A stretch of DNA of 64,000 nt from an uncultured Polaribacter sp. (GTDB lineage: Bacteria; Bacteroidota; Bacteroidia; Flavobacteriales; Flavobacteriaceae). The notes under the pieces were generated by a model, which did no database searches, was not told the origin of the DNA, and saw only the letters and a list, made by a program, of their open reading frames with translations. The translations under genes and the position numbers were made by a program. Of the stretch, positions 25,920 through 35,548 are shown in pieces (position 1 is the first letter of the stretch; every line of letters starts with the position of its first letter). The stretch is taken from the NCBI RefSeq assembly GCF_947500975.1, contig NZ_CANMUE010000003.1, positions 248,001-312,000 of the forward strand, in the 5' to 3' direction.

Positions 25920-27506
25920 GTGAAGAAAAATATTAGAAGAAGTATATATGCCTGTGTATTAATATGCTTATTTAGTGCAATAATATCTTGTGAAAAAGAT
26001 TTTACAGATATAGGATCAAAAGTTATTAGTAATACTAAATTTGATACAAGTACTTTTTTTGCCGAAGTAACTGCAAAAAATAGCCCTGTTGAAAAGGTAA
26101 TATCTGATAATATTACCGTTGAACCTGGCCAATATTTATTAGGAGTTTTTGCAAGTGACGATTATGAAAAAATTGAAGCTTCAATTGTTTCTCAGATAAC
26201 CATCTCTGATGATTTAAAACTTGTAGATGATACTTATGATTCAGATACAACCGTAGTTACTACAGTTGATGCAGTGTATCTTAAATTACCTTATCAATCA
26301 ACTCTTGATAGTATCAATTCTTACGGTCCAGATTATCAATTAGATTCAATTATTGGTGATCAAACAAAAGCATTTAACTTGAATGTATATAGATCAGATA
26401 CTTATATTAATTTTTATAATCCTTTAGATCCAACAAAAGTAAATACATTTTTTTCAAATGATGTTTTTGAAAAAACTGGAACTGCTTTAAATGAACAAAT
26501 AGATTATCAATTTATTCCAAATAAAAATGATACAATTTTAATAATTGATAGATTTTTACATGATAATACAGTTTATACTCAAGATACTATTAAAGTAACT
26601 TCTGGTACAAGTACTGTACCTCTTCCATTTGCAAGAATTGCTTTAGATAAAGCTAAATTTAAAGAATTATTTTTAGACAAATATGAATCAACAGAATTTG
26701 AATCTCAACAAGCTTTTAATGATTATTTTAGAGGTATAATTATTGAAGCTACAGGTAATGAAGGATCTCTAGTGTCTTTTAATTTTAGTAATTCAATAAC
26801 AAATTTAAACCCTTCTATAGAAGTTTACTATACCAATACAGTTTTAAAAGATGATGGAGCTACTGTAATTGATACAATTCAAAAAAACGATAGTTTTTTA
26901 TTAAGAGGATATAGAGTAAATACTTTTAATATGGAAGACAAAGTATATCCTACAAATGATGAAATTATTATTCAAGGAACGGCCGGAAGTGAAGCAGAGA
27001 TTAATCTATTCGGTTCAGATAATGATGCAAATGGAATTGCAGATCAAATAGAAGAGTTAAGATTAAATAACTGGTTGATAAATGATGCAACACTAACTTT
27101 TTATATCAATCAAGATAAAGAAACTAGTGCTGCGCCATATAATTTATATTTGTATAAATATGATGACAGCCAATCAACACCAGTTTCTAGTCAAGTATTA
27201 GATGCAATTACGGCAACTAATACTAACGGAATTAATGGAGGATTAGTTTTAGATGACGATGGTAATAAAGAAAAATATACGTTTAATATTACTGATTATA
27301 TTGCTTCTATTTTAAATGGTGATTCAGATTATTCTCCAACTTTAAAAATAAAAGCTTTTAATTTGACAGATTCACCAACAACATTAACAGATACAATAAT
27401 TCAAAATTATAACTGGAATCCAAGAGCTGTAACTTTATTTAATGAATCTTCTTCAGATGGAGATAAAAAAGCAACTCTAAAGATTTCATATTCAGAGAAA
27501 AAGTAA
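25920..27506 (+). CDS. DUF4270 lipoprotein
   Basis: 528 residues starting at GTG, with a lipobox (IISC, Cys24) and the DUF4270 pattern (KDFTDIGSKVI, FFAEVTAKNSPVEKV, YLLGVF, later FNITDYIASIL). The mature part is Thr/Asn/Asp-rich with beta-sandwich character. DUF4270 is a surface or periplasmic family of Bacteroidota without assigned activity. The same gene order GT5-like, DUF4270, glmS appears, from memory, in other flavobacteria. It is 32 bp from glmS. Confidence 0.88.
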   Translation: MKKNIRRSIYACVLICLFSAIISCEKDFTDIGSKVISNTKFDTSTFFAEVTAKNSPVEKVISDNITVEPGQYLLGVFASDDYEKIEASIVSQITISDDLKLVDDTYDSDTTVVTTVDAVYLKLPYQSTLDSINSYGPDYQLDSIIGDQTKAFNLNVYRSDTYINFYNPLDPTKVNTFFSNDVFEKTGTALNEQIDYQFIPNKNDTILIIDRFLHDNTVYTQDTIKVTSGTSTVPLPFARIALDKAKFKELFLDKYESTEFESQQAFNDYFRGIIIEATGNEGSLVSFNFSNSITNLNPSIEVYYTNTVLKDDGATVIDTIQKNDSFLLRGYRVNTFNMEDKVYPTNDEIIIQGTAGSEAEINLFGSDNDANGIADQIEELRLNNWLINDATLTFYINQDKETSAAPYNLYLYKYDDSQSTPVSSQVLDAITATNTNGINGGLVLDDDGNKEKYTFNITDYIASILNGDSDYSPTLKIKAFNLTDSPTTLTDTIIQNYNWNPRAVTLFNESSSDGDKKATLKISYSEKK

Positions 27507-27538
27507 ACTAACCTTTAAAAACCCCCAAAAGAAAAACT

Positions 27539-29395
27539 ATGTGTGGAATTTCAGCTTATATAGGCTTCAGAGAGGCCTATCCTATAGTAATAAACGGACT
27601 TAAACGTTTAGAATATCGTGGTTATGATAGTGCAGGAATCATGATTTATGATGGGAAAAAGATGCAGCTTTCTAAAACTAAAGGAAAAGTTTCAGATTTA
27701 GAATTGATTACTGATGAAGATGAACAAAGAAAAATAGGAACAATTGGAATGGGACATACACGTTGGGCAACACATGGTGTACCTAATGATGTAAATTCGC
27801 ATCCACATTTTTCAGAATCGGGAGAACTAGTAATTGTTCATAATGGTATTATAGAAAACTATGATACTATTAAAAAAGAGTTAATAAAAAGAGGATACAC
27901 GTTTAAAAGTGATACGGATACAGAAGTTTTAATAAATTTAATTGAGGAAGTAAAAAAGGTAGAAGGATGTAAGTTAGGTAAAGCTGTGCAACTAGCCTTA
28001 AATAGTGTTGTTGGAGCTTATGCGATTTCTGTTTTTGATAAATCAAAACCTAATGAAATTATAGTTGCGCGTTTAGGAAGTCCTATTGCAATTGGAATAG
28101 GAAAAGATAGCAAAGAGTTTTTTGTTGCTTCTGATGCATCACCTTTTGTAGAGTATACAAAAGATGCTATTTATTTAGAAGACGAAGAAATGGCAATTAT
28201 TAAAATTGGTAAAAAAGTAAAAGTTCATAAAATTAATGATGATTCTTTAGTAGAACCTACTGTTCAAAAACTTAAAATGAGTTTAGATCAGATTGAAAAA
28301 GGTGGTTATGATCATTTTATGATTAAAGAAATACATGAGCAACCTAAAGCAATAACAGATACTTTTAGAGGTAGAATGTTAGTTGATCAGAGTATTATTA
28401 AAATGTCTAGTATTGAAGAGAATATTGAAAAGTTTTTAAGTGCAGATAAGATAATAATTGTTGCTTGTGGAACATCTTGGCATGCTGGGTTAGTTGCTGA
28501 ATATTTAATTGAAGACATGGCTAGAATTCCTGTTGAAGTTGAATATGCATCAGAATTTAGATATAGAAACCCTATTATTACAAATAAAGATATTGTAATT
28601 GCAATCTCTCAATCTGGTGAAACTGCTGACACTCTAGCTGCAATAAAGTTAGCAAAGTCTAAAGGTGCATTTGTATATGGAGTTTGTAATGTGGTTGGAT
28701 CATCAATTGCTAGAGAAACTCATTCTGGGGCTTATACACATGCTGGCCCAGAAATTGGAGTTGCATCAACAAAAGCATTTACAACACAAATTACTGTTTT
28801 AACTTTAATTGCATTAAAATTAGGTAAAGCTAATAAATCATTGTCTAGTCATGAGTTTAAGAATTATCTACAAAAGATGCAAAAGATACCTAGACAGGTA
28901 GAAAAGTTGTTAGAAGTAGACGATCAAGTAAAAGAAATAGCTTCCGTTTACAAAGACTCTAAAAACTGTTTGTATTTAGGTAGAGGTTTTAATTTTCCAG
29001 TAGCTTTGGAAGGTGCTTTAAAATTAAAAGAGATTTCTTACATACACGCGGAAGGATATCCTGCAGCAGAGATGAAACATGGACCAATAGCTTTAATTGA
29101 TGAAAATATGCCAATTTTTGTAATTGCAACAAACAAAGGTCATTATGAAAAAGTAGTAAGTAATATTCAAGAAATAAAATCTAGATCTGGTAAAATTATT
29201 GCTATTGTAACTGAAGGTGATACTCAAGTTAAAGAAATTGCAGATCATGTAATTGAAATACCAGAAACAGAAGAGGCATTAACGCCGTTATTAACTACTA
29301 TTCCTTTTCAATTATTGTCATATCATATTGCAGTAATGTTAGAAAAAAATGTAGATCAACCAAGAAATTTAGCAAAATCTGTTACCGTAGAATAA
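27539..29395 (+). CDS. glmS: Glutamine-fructose-6-phosphate aminotransferase (isomerizing)
   Basis: 618 residues. Nucleophile Cys2 (MCGISAYIG), an N-terminal glutaminase domain with LEYRGYDSAG and GHTRWATHG, then two SIS domains (about 290-420 and 465-600) with ACGTSWHAG, SQSGETADT and the C-terminal LAKSVTVE. It makes glucosamine-6-phosphate for peptidoglycan and LPS. No glmS ribozyme fits in the 32-bp upstream spacer. Last gene of its run. Confidence 0.97.
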   Translation: MCGISAYIGFREAYPIVINGLKRLEYRGYDSAGIMIYDGKKMQLSKTKGKVSDLELITDEDEQRKIGTIGMGHTRWATHGVPNDVNSHPHFSESGELVIVHNGIIENYDTIKKELIKRGYTFKSDTDTEVLINLIEEVKKVEGCKLGKAVQLALNSVVGAYAISVFDKSKPNEIIVARLGSPIAIGIGKDSKEFFVASDASPFVEYTKDAIYLEDEEMAIIKIGKKVKVHKINDDSLVEPTVQKLKMSLDQIEKGGYDHFMIKEIHEQPKAITDTFRGRMLVDQSIIKMSSIEENIEKFLSADKIIIVACGTSWHAGLVAEYLIEDMARIPVEVEYASEFRYRNPIITNKDIVIAISQSGETADTLAAIKLAKSKGAFVYGVCNVVGSSIARETHSGAYTHAGPEIGVASTKAFTTQITVLTLIALKLGKANKSLSSHEFKNYLQKMQKIPRQVEKLLEVDDQVKEIASVYKDSKNCLYLGRGFNFPVALEGALKLKEISYIHAEGYPAAEMKHGPIALIDENMPIFVIATNKGHYEKVVSNIQEIKSRSGKIIAIVTEGDTQVKEIADHVIEIPETEEALTPLLTTIPFQLLSYHIAVMLEKNVDQPRNLAKSVTVE

Positions 29396-29421
29396 GTAAT
29401 TTTTTTGATATAAAATATTTT

Positions 29422-29452
29422 AAAAATCCAGCTTTAGGTTGGATTTTTTTAT
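29422..29452 (+). terminator. Terminator after glmS
   Basis: Stem AAAAATCCA / TGGATTTTT (29422-29430 with 29440-29448) around a loop containing CTTTAG, followed by Ts. Confidence 0.85.
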
Positions 29453-29565
29453 TTTTTAAAATTACTTTTTTTAAAAAAGTAAAACGAAAAAATATTCTTA
29501 CCTTAGGCTATATTTTTTTAAGATTAGATTTAAAACTCTAAAGTAAATATCCCCATTCCCTAATA

Positions 29566-32500
29566 ATGTCAAATAAGAAATTGACCTACCAAGATTTAGA
29601 ACAAGAGATTTCTAGATTAAAACAAAGTGAAAATCGCTTCAAAATGCTTTTAAAAGCATCTGAAGATATGATTACAATACATAAGCCAAATGGCAAATAC
29701 ATCTATTATAATGAACCTAATTGCTATCCAATAACAGCTAAAGGTATTGTAGGTAAAATGCCTAGTGATTTATTTACTAAAGAGATTTCTAATACACTTT
29801 TTGATGCTTTTAAAAGAGTAAAGCAAACAGGAAATAGCGAAACTATTGAAGTGTATTTAGATTGGTTGGGAGAAAAAAGATGGTTTTCTGAATACATATA
29901 TCCTCTAAAAAATGATAAAGGCGATGTAATAGAACTTGTTAAAGTATGTAAAGATATTCATAAACGTAAAATTGCAGAACAAGTAATTATAGAGCAAAAT
30001 ATTGAAAAAGAGCTACAAGTAAAAGAGTTAGAGCTTTCAAAGAAAAAAATTCAAACTACATTAGAACTAGTTAAAGAAAATGAATATTCTTTAAAAGAAG
30101 CTGGTAGAATGGCTAAAATTGGATATTGGAAATTTGATATATTAACAGATACACTTTTTTGGTCGGATGCTATTTATCAAATTTTTGGATCTGATCCAAA
30201 ATTTGGTGTGCCAAGTATTGAAGATATTTTAAATGTATTTAGTCAAAAATCAAAAAAAATACTTTTAGAATCTTTAGAAATTTTTGCCAAAAAAGGAGAG
30301 TCTTATGATATTGAATTAGAGTTAACCAACTTAAAAAAAGAAAAACGTTGGGTTCGTAATATCGGAGAACCTACTTATAATGATAAAAATGAAATTATTG
30401 GTAGAAGAGGGGTTTTACAAGATATTACTGCTCTAAAATTAAATGAAATTAATTTAAATCAAAAAAATCAAAAATTATTTAAATTAAATAATACTTTAAA
30501 TCAAGCTCAAAAGTTAAGTCATATTGGTAGTTGGCAGTGGAATATGTTAACAGATACCGCAGAGTGGTCTGATGAAATGTATAATATTTACGGTGTAAAT
30601 AAAGATTTTTTTAATCCTTCTCATGAAAACGTACAAAAACTTGCATTGCCCCAAGATTTGTATAAAATAAACAATGCTGTAAATTCTTTATCAGAAGGTA
30701 AAGTGTTTTTTCCATTTGATTTTAGAATAAAAAGACCATCAGGAGAAATTAGACATCTATATATTATAGCGCTTGAAATGAGCTCTAAAGAAAATGTTTT
30801 TGGTGTAACTAAAGATATTACCGATAGAAAAAGAATTGAGGAAGAAAATTTAAGAATTAAAGATAATTATATTAGGTTATTTGATAATGCCTCAATTTCT
30901 ATATGCAATGTAGATTTAAGTTTAATTTTTGATCAAATTGATGAACTTAGAAAAATTAAAATATCAGATATATTATTATATGTAGAACAAAGACCAGAAA
31001 TATTATTTAAGGTACTAGAAAATTTAAAAGTAAATAAAGTAAATAATGCCACTCTAAAATTATTTAAAGCAAAAAATAATGAAGAGTATTTAAATAATGT
31101 AACGGAAACTTTTGGTGAAGGTGCAGATAAAGTATTTATAAAACTTATTGCATCTATATGGAATAAAGAAAAATCATTTACATCTGAAATAAACTATAAA
31201 ACCTTAAAAGGAGATGAGTTTTCAGCAATAATTTCAATACCAATACCTGCTACAAAATTAGAACAAAAAACAGTTCCAATAAGTATTCAAAGTATTCAAA
31301 AAATAAAAGATGCTGAATTAGAAAAAAGAAAGTCTTTAAATCGATTAAAAGAATCTCAAGAGATTGCTCACGTAGGTAGTTGGTTATTTGATTTAACAAC
31401 TAATAAATTAGAATGGTCTGAAGAAACCTATAGAATTTGGGGTTTTGACATAGAAAAACCAATGCCAAAAAGAGAAGAGGTGTTAAATAGAATTCACAAA
31501 GATGATCAAAAACTATTTTATAATACTATCCAATTAATTTACGATAATGGAATTCCTTTTGATATTGAATTTAGAATTTGTTTGCCTAATAATGAAGTAA
31601 AAAATATAAAATCTATTTGTAAACCTATATTTGGAAAAAATGGTAAGGTTATTAGTTTAAAAGGAATCAATCAAGATTTAACGGAACAAAAAAAAATTAG
31701 GAGTAAAATTGAAAAAGTAGAAGAGATGTATCGTTTAATAACCGATAACTCTAATGATTTAATTTGCCTACAAGAAGTAGATAGTACTTTTAAATATATA
31801 AGCCCTTCTATAAAAACAATTCTTGGCTATAAACAAGATGATTTTATAGGGAAAAAAGTATTTAATATAGTTCATCCTGATGATATTAGTAGTTTTAAAG
31901 ATAAAATGTATGCAAAAGAGTTTGATAGTAAAAAACTTAAAAAATACACTTTAAGAGTTCGTCATAAAAATGGGAGTTATGTTTGGCTAGAGTTTTTGTC
32001 ATCGCCAGTATATAAAGACAATAAAATTAACTTTTACGTTACTTCATCAAGAGATATTACTCAATGGAAGTTGGCGCAAAAAGAAATTCAAGAATATCAA
32101 AGTTCACTTCAAAAAATGACTACCGAAATGACTTTAATAGAAGAAAAGCAAAAAAAAGAAATTGCATCTAATATTCATGATCATTTAAGTCAATCATTAG
32201 TTATTTCTAAAATGAAAATTAATGAACTGAAAAAAAAGCCAGAGTTAGATACCATAAATAAAGATTTACTCTTTGTAGAAAAACACATTTCTGAAGTATT
32301 AGAAAAAAGTCGTAGAATAACTTACGAACTTTCTCCACCAGTATTATATCAGTTAGGTATTATTGATGCATTAAATTGGCTGTTAGAAGATGTAGAAGCT
32401 ACTCATAAAATTAAATGTAGGGTAAATACCAATGTGAGTGTTATTAAGTTAAGTGATATAACATCAATCTTAGTGTATAGAAGTATACAAGAGTTGGTTA

Positions 32501-32757
32501 AAAATATTTTAAAATACGCTAATGCAACGCTAATAAAGTTAGATATTACTAAAAATAAATTAGGTGTTAATATAGTACTAACTGATGATGGTGTAGGGTT
32601 TAATACAACCAAATTAAAAAATTATAAAGGCCATTCTGGCTCAGGTTTTGGATTGTTTGCAGTAAAAGAACGTGTTAGAAATATACAAGGAAAATTTACA
32701 ATAAAATCAAAAATAAATATTGGAACTTCAGTTAACATATTTATCCCCATTATATAA
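29566..32757 (+). CDS. Multi-PAS sensor histidine kinase (NarX/DegS-type core)
   Basis: 1,063 residues without membrane helices, so cytoplasmic. By eye there are five clear PAS modules (about 20-135, 175-290, 315-420, 595-705, 715-835), each ending in a PAC-like DIT/DLT motif, plus a divergent PAS-like block at about 440-560. The transmitter is HisKA_3: EIASNIHDHLSQSL with His871, followed by HATPase with DDGVGFN and GSGFGLFAVKERV. The stop codon is directly followed by the ATG of its NarL-type regulator. Ligands are unknown. Confidence 0.93.
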   Translation: MSNKKLTYQDLEQEISRLKQSENRFKMLLKASEDMITIHKPNGKYIYYNEPNCYPITAKGIVGKMPSDLFTKEISNTLFDAFKRVKQTGNSETIEVYLDWLGEKRWFSEYIYPLKNDKGDVIELVKVCKDIHKRKIAEQVIIEQNIEKELQVKELELSKKKIQTTLELVKENEYSLKEAGRMAKIGYWKFDILTDTLFWSDAIYQIFGSDPKFGVPSIEDILNVFSQKSKKILLESLEIFAKKGESYDIELELTNLKKEKRWVRNIGEPTYNDKNEIIGRRGVLQDITALKLNEINLNQKNQKLFKLNNTLNQAQKLSHIGSWQWNMLTDTAEWSDEMYNIYGVNKDFFNPSHENVQKLALPQDLYKINNAVNSLSEGKVFFPFDFRIKRPSGEIRHLYIIALEMSSKENVFGVTKDITDRKRIEEENLRIKDNYIRLFDNASISICNVDLSLIFDQIDELRKIKISDILLYVEQRPEILFKVLENLKVNKVNNATLKLFKAKNNEEYLNNVTETFGEGADKVFIKLIASIWNKEKSFTSEINYKTLKGDEFSAIISIPIPATKLEQKTVPISIQSIQKIKDAELEKRKSLNRLKESQEIAHVGSWLFDLTTNKLEWSEETYRIWGFDIEKPMPKREEVLNRIHKDDQKLFYNTIQLIYDNGIPFDIEFRICLPNNEVKNIKSICKPIFGKNGKVISLKGINQDLTEQKKIRSKIEKVEEMYRLITDNSNDLICLQEVDSTFKYISPSIKTILGYKQDDFIGKKVFNIVHPDDISSFKDKMYAKEFDSKKLKKYTLRVRHKNGSYVWLEFLSSPVYKDNKINFYVTSSRDITQWKLAQKEIQEYQSSLQKMTTEMTLIEEKQKKEIASNIHDHLSQSLVISKMKINELKKKPELDTINKDLLFVEKHISEVLEKSRRITYELSPPVLYQLGIIDALNWLLEDVEATHKIKCRVNTNVSVIKLSDITSILVYRSIQELVKNILKYANATLIKLDITKNKLGVNIVLTDDGVGFNTTKLKNYKGHSGSGFGLFAVKERVRNIQGKFTIKSKINIGTSVNIFIPII

Positions 32758-33411
32758 ATGAGTAATAATAAAGAAATTAAAATAGTACTAGTAGATGATC
32801 ATCAATTAGTTAGAAAAGGTTTAAGAAATATTATAGAGCAAAGATTAAATATGCATATAATTGGTGAAGCTTCAGACGGACGAGAAGCTATTAAAATTGC
32901 TTCAAAGTTACTGCCAAATGTAATTATTATGGATGTTGCAATGCCAGGTTTAAATGGAGTTGAGGCTGCAAAACAAATTTATAAAGCTCATCCAGAAATA
33001 AAAATAATTGGTCTTTCCATGCATTCAGGAAAACAATTTATTCAAGGTATGTTTAAAGCTGGTGCTTTTGGATATTTATTAAAAGATGGAGATTCTGATG
33101 AATTAATTACTGCAATTTCAACAGTAATGGAAAATAAAAAATATCTTTCTAAAGACTTAAATCAAGATTTTTTAATACAACTTAAAAAAGGTGAATCTTT
33201 AGAAAAAGCACCCTTAAGTTCAAGAGAAAAAGAGGTATTACAATTAATTTCTGAAGGCAAAACTTCTAAAGAAATTGGAGAAGTATTATTTTTAAGCCCT
33301 AAAACTATTGATGTTCATAGAAATAATATCATGAAAAAAACGGAATTATTTACCATACCAGAACTAACAAAATATGCCATTAAAAAAGGATTAACAACTT
33401 TGGATACTTGA
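32758..33411 (+). CDS. NarL/LuxR-type response regulator
   Basis: 217 residues. Receiver domain with D13-D14, phosphoacceptor D59 (IIMDVAMPG) and a conserved Lys in LLKDG; a LuxR-type helix-turn-helix (LSSREKEVLQLISEGKTSKEI, VHRNNIMKK) at about 150-210. It begins at the base after the kinase stop, a tight operon. Targets unknown. A terminator follows. Confidence 0.95.
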   Translation: MSNNKEIKIVLVDDHQLVRKGLRNIIEQRLNMHIIGEASDGREAIKIASKLLPNVIIMDVAMPGLNGVEAAKQIYKAHPEIKIIGLSMHSGKQFIQGMFKAGAFGYLLKDGDSDELITAISTVMENKKYLSKDLNQDFLIQLKKGESLEKAPLSSREKEVLQLISEGKTSKEIGEVLFLSPKTIDVHRNNIMKKTELFTIPELTKYAIKKGLTTLDT

Positions 33412-33460
33412 TTTAAAATAAATGAAGCAATAGAAAAGGGTTAAGTCTTTAATAAATATT

Positions 33461-33496
33461 AAAAAGCTAAACTATTATTTTAGTTTAGCTTTTTTT
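33461..33496. terminator. Terminator after the NarL-type regulator
   Basis: Perfect 14-bp stem AAAAAGCTAAACTA / TAGTTTAGCTTTTT with a 6-nt loop, flanked by As and Ts, so it can serve both directions. Confidence 0.9.
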
Positions 33497-33598
33497 AAAA
33501 TATTCTTGGGGGAAATATAATATAATTAAGTTTTTAATTTAATAAATATTTACAACAAATATATACAACGAAATTACCTTTTTCAATAGGTGATTTTC

Positions 33599-34204
33599 TT
33601 ATATTTTATCGTGAACCTTGGTGGGATTACCTTTATTCCAAAGTGTAAGAATATCTGTAGCAACAGCAGCTCCACTACCAGCAGCAATTGAAAATTGACT
33701 TCTATGACCAGCAATTGTACCACAACAAAACAATCCGTTTTTAATATAGTGATCTTTGTTTTTTAATTGAATTCTATCTTTTTCTGGATTTGCTTTTTGA
33801 TGTGGAATCACAAAATCATTTAAACCATCTATTGTAAAAGGTTTTGAATAATTTAATGCCAATACTACAATTTTAGAAGAATAGATGTTTTTATTGGTTG
33901 AAATATTAAATCCACCAGAAATTTCATCTATAGTGATAGCTTTCTCATTTTCAATCAAAAGAATATTATTATATAATGTAGATAATTGTTTTTTACCATC
34001 AATTAAAATATTGCTCCCTAGAGTTTTTGGAGGCAATCCTAACACATTATTAAATAAAGCGTTTTGTAAATGAGAACTTCTTTGATGGATTATAACACCA
34101 ATTTTTTTGTCTTTAGCAAAAGGTTTTTGGTATGCAGAACCTAAAACTAAAGCACATTGCATACCTGCAACACCGCCGCCAATAATTAATACATCAAAAT
34201 TCAT
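33599..34204 (-). CDS. Small FAD-dependent pyridine nucleotide-disulfide-type oxidoreductase
   Basis: 201 residues, thioredoxin-reductase-like but short. FAD-binding GGGVAGMQCAL at 9-19 and a second FAD contact near the end (GLFCCGTIAGHRSQFSIAAGSGAA). The inserted NAD domain with the redox CxxC is missing, as in several small flavoproteins of this group. Its stop-to-start gap with the upstream MarC gene is one base, so they are cotranscribed. Substrate unknown. Confidence 0.8.
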   Translation of the reverse strand: MNFDVLIIGGGVAGMQCALVLGSAYQKPFAKDKKIGVIIHQRSSHLQNALFNNVLGLPPKTLGSNILIDGKKQLSTLYNNILLIENEKAITIDEISGGFNISTNKNIYSSKIVVLALNYSKPFTIDGLNDFVIPHQKANPEKDRIQLKNKDHYIKNGLFCCGTIAGHRSQFSIAAGSGAAVATDILTLWNKGNPTKVHDKI

Positions 34205-34205
34205 T

Positions 34206-34790
34206 TTAAATAAAAAGCTCTTTTATGTTTTGAGTAAATAATTTTATTGCAATTGCAAGTAAAATAACTCCAAAAACTTTACGGATAATTTGAATTCCAG
34301 TTGGACCTATAAGTCGTTCAATTTTAGATGATGTTTTTAAAACAATATATAAAACCAATATATTTAATAGTACAGCAACAATAATGTTTTCTATTGCAAA
34401 TTCTGCACGTAAAGAAAGTAAGGTTGTTAAACTACCAGGACCAGCAATTAAAGGAAAAGCTAAAGGAAAAACAGTAGCGGTAATTGTTGCAGAACCTCCA
34501 TCATCTTTATATAAAGTAATGCCTAAAATCATTTCTAAAGCGATAAAAAATAAAATAAAAGCACCAGCAACTGCAAAAGAATTTACATCAATACCAATTA
34601 ATGTAAGTAAACTTTGCCCAAGAAAAAGAAATAGGATCATAATAAATAAAGCTATTAATGAGGCTTTTTCTGATTGAATATGACCAGCTTTTTTTCTTAA
34701 GTCAATGATAATTGGAATATTACCAATTATATCTATCACTGCAAATAAAACCATAAAAGCAGTAAGAATTTCTGTAAATTGAAAGTTCAT
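34206..34790 (-). CDS. MarC family integral membrane protein
   Basis: 194 residues with six predicted helices and the MarC/UPF0056 pattern: ITAFMVLFAVIDIIGNIPII at the start, FPLAFPLIAGPGSLTTLL in the middle and GPTGIQIIRKVFGVILLAIA at the end. Biochemical role unsettled (the old multiple-antibiotic-resistance link was withdrawn). First gene of a two-gene unit with the flavoprotein. Confidence 0.92.
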   Translation of the reverse strand: MNFQFTEILTAFMVLFAVIDIIGNIPIIIDLRKKAGHIQSEKASLIALFIMILFLFLGQSLLTLIGIDVNSFAVAGAFILFFIALEMILGITLYKDDGGSATITATVFPLAFPLIAGPGSLTTLLSLRAEFAIENIIVAVLLNILVLYIVLKTSSKIERLIGPTGIQIIRKVFGVILLAIAIKLFTQNIKELFI

Positions 34791-34869
34791 AGTTAATTAA
34801 GTTTAATTTTTTAACAAAACTAAGTAACTAATTTTATGAAAATGTAAAAAAATAGAAAAAAAATAATCA

Positions 34870-34877
34870 TATTTTTG
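34870..34877 (+). promoter_or_regulatory. -7 box TATTTTTG for the DUF3109 gene
   Basis: Exact TAnnTTTG only 4 nt before the ATG at 34882, implying a leaderless mRNA. Confidence 0.6.
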
Positions 34878-34881
34878 TAAA

Positions 34882-35451
34882 ATGTTTCAACTAGGAAAAA
34901 CAATTGTTTCTGAAGATATTATAGAAAAAGACTTTGTTTGCAATTTATCTGCTTGTAAAGGAGCCTGCTGTGTAGATGGAGAGGCTGGTGCTCCACTTGA
35001 AAAAGAGGAAGCCAAGATGTTAGAAAAAATTTACCCAAAAGTAAAACCTTTTTTAAGAAAAGAAGGAATTGATGTTATTGAAAAAGAAGGCACTTGGGTT
35101 ACTAGTGAATGGGGTGAGTTAGAAACCCCATTGATAAATGGAGCAGATTGTGCGTATGTTATTTTTGATGAAAAGAACACTGCGCTATGTGCAATTGAAG
35201 AAGCTTATAATCAAGGGGAAATTGACTGGAAAAAACCAGTTTCTTGTCATTTATATCCAATAAGAGTAAAAGATTATAGTGAGTTTTCCGCTGTAAACTA
35301 CCATAAATGGGAAATTTGTGATGACGCCTGTACTTTAGGAAAAGAATTACAAGTGCCAGTTTATAAATTTGTAAAACAAGCTTTAGTTAGAAAGTTTGGT
35401 GAAGATTGGTATGATGAGTTAGAAAAAGTTGCTGAAAAACACTTAAAATAA
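34882..35451 (+). CDS. DUF3109 family Cys-rich protein
   Basis: 189 residues with an N-terminal Cys cluster (FVCNLSACKGACCVDGEAG) and further Cys at CAYV, CAIEE, SCHLYPIRV and ICDDAC. This is the DUF3109 pattern, related to the YkgJ-type metal-binding families. Probably a cytoplasmic zinc or iron-sulfur protein of unknown role. A -7 box ends 4 nt before the ATG, so the transcript is probably leaderless. Confidence 0.9.
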   Translation: MFQLGKTIVSEDIIEKDFVCNLSACKGACCVDGEAGAPLEKEEAKMLEKIYPKVKPFLRKEGIDVIEKEGTWVTSEWGELETPLINGADCAYVIFDEKNTALCAIEEAYNQGEIDWKKPVSCHLYPIRVKDYSEFSAVNYHKWEICDDACTLGKELQVPVYKFVKQALVRKFGEDWYDELEKVAEKHLK

Positions 35452-35498
35452 TTGAAGTTTAAAAGTCAATATTAGGTTTAATTATTTGACTTTATTTT

Positions 35499-35514
35499 TT
35501 GGCATGTTATTTGG
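35499..35514 (+). promoter_or_regulatory. Sigma-54-like promoter element
   Basis: TTGGCAT at 35499-35505 and TTTGG at 35510-35514, the same GG-to-G spacing as at 2881 and 3450. The ATG follows at 35549. Confidence 0.45.
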
Positions 35515-35548
35515 TTTAACAAAGTTTTAACATTTTAAAACTTTGATT

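Noticed and set aside
27507..27538. glmS ribozyme
   Set aside because: Only 32 bp of spacer and no P1-P2 pairing; not expected outside Gram-positives.
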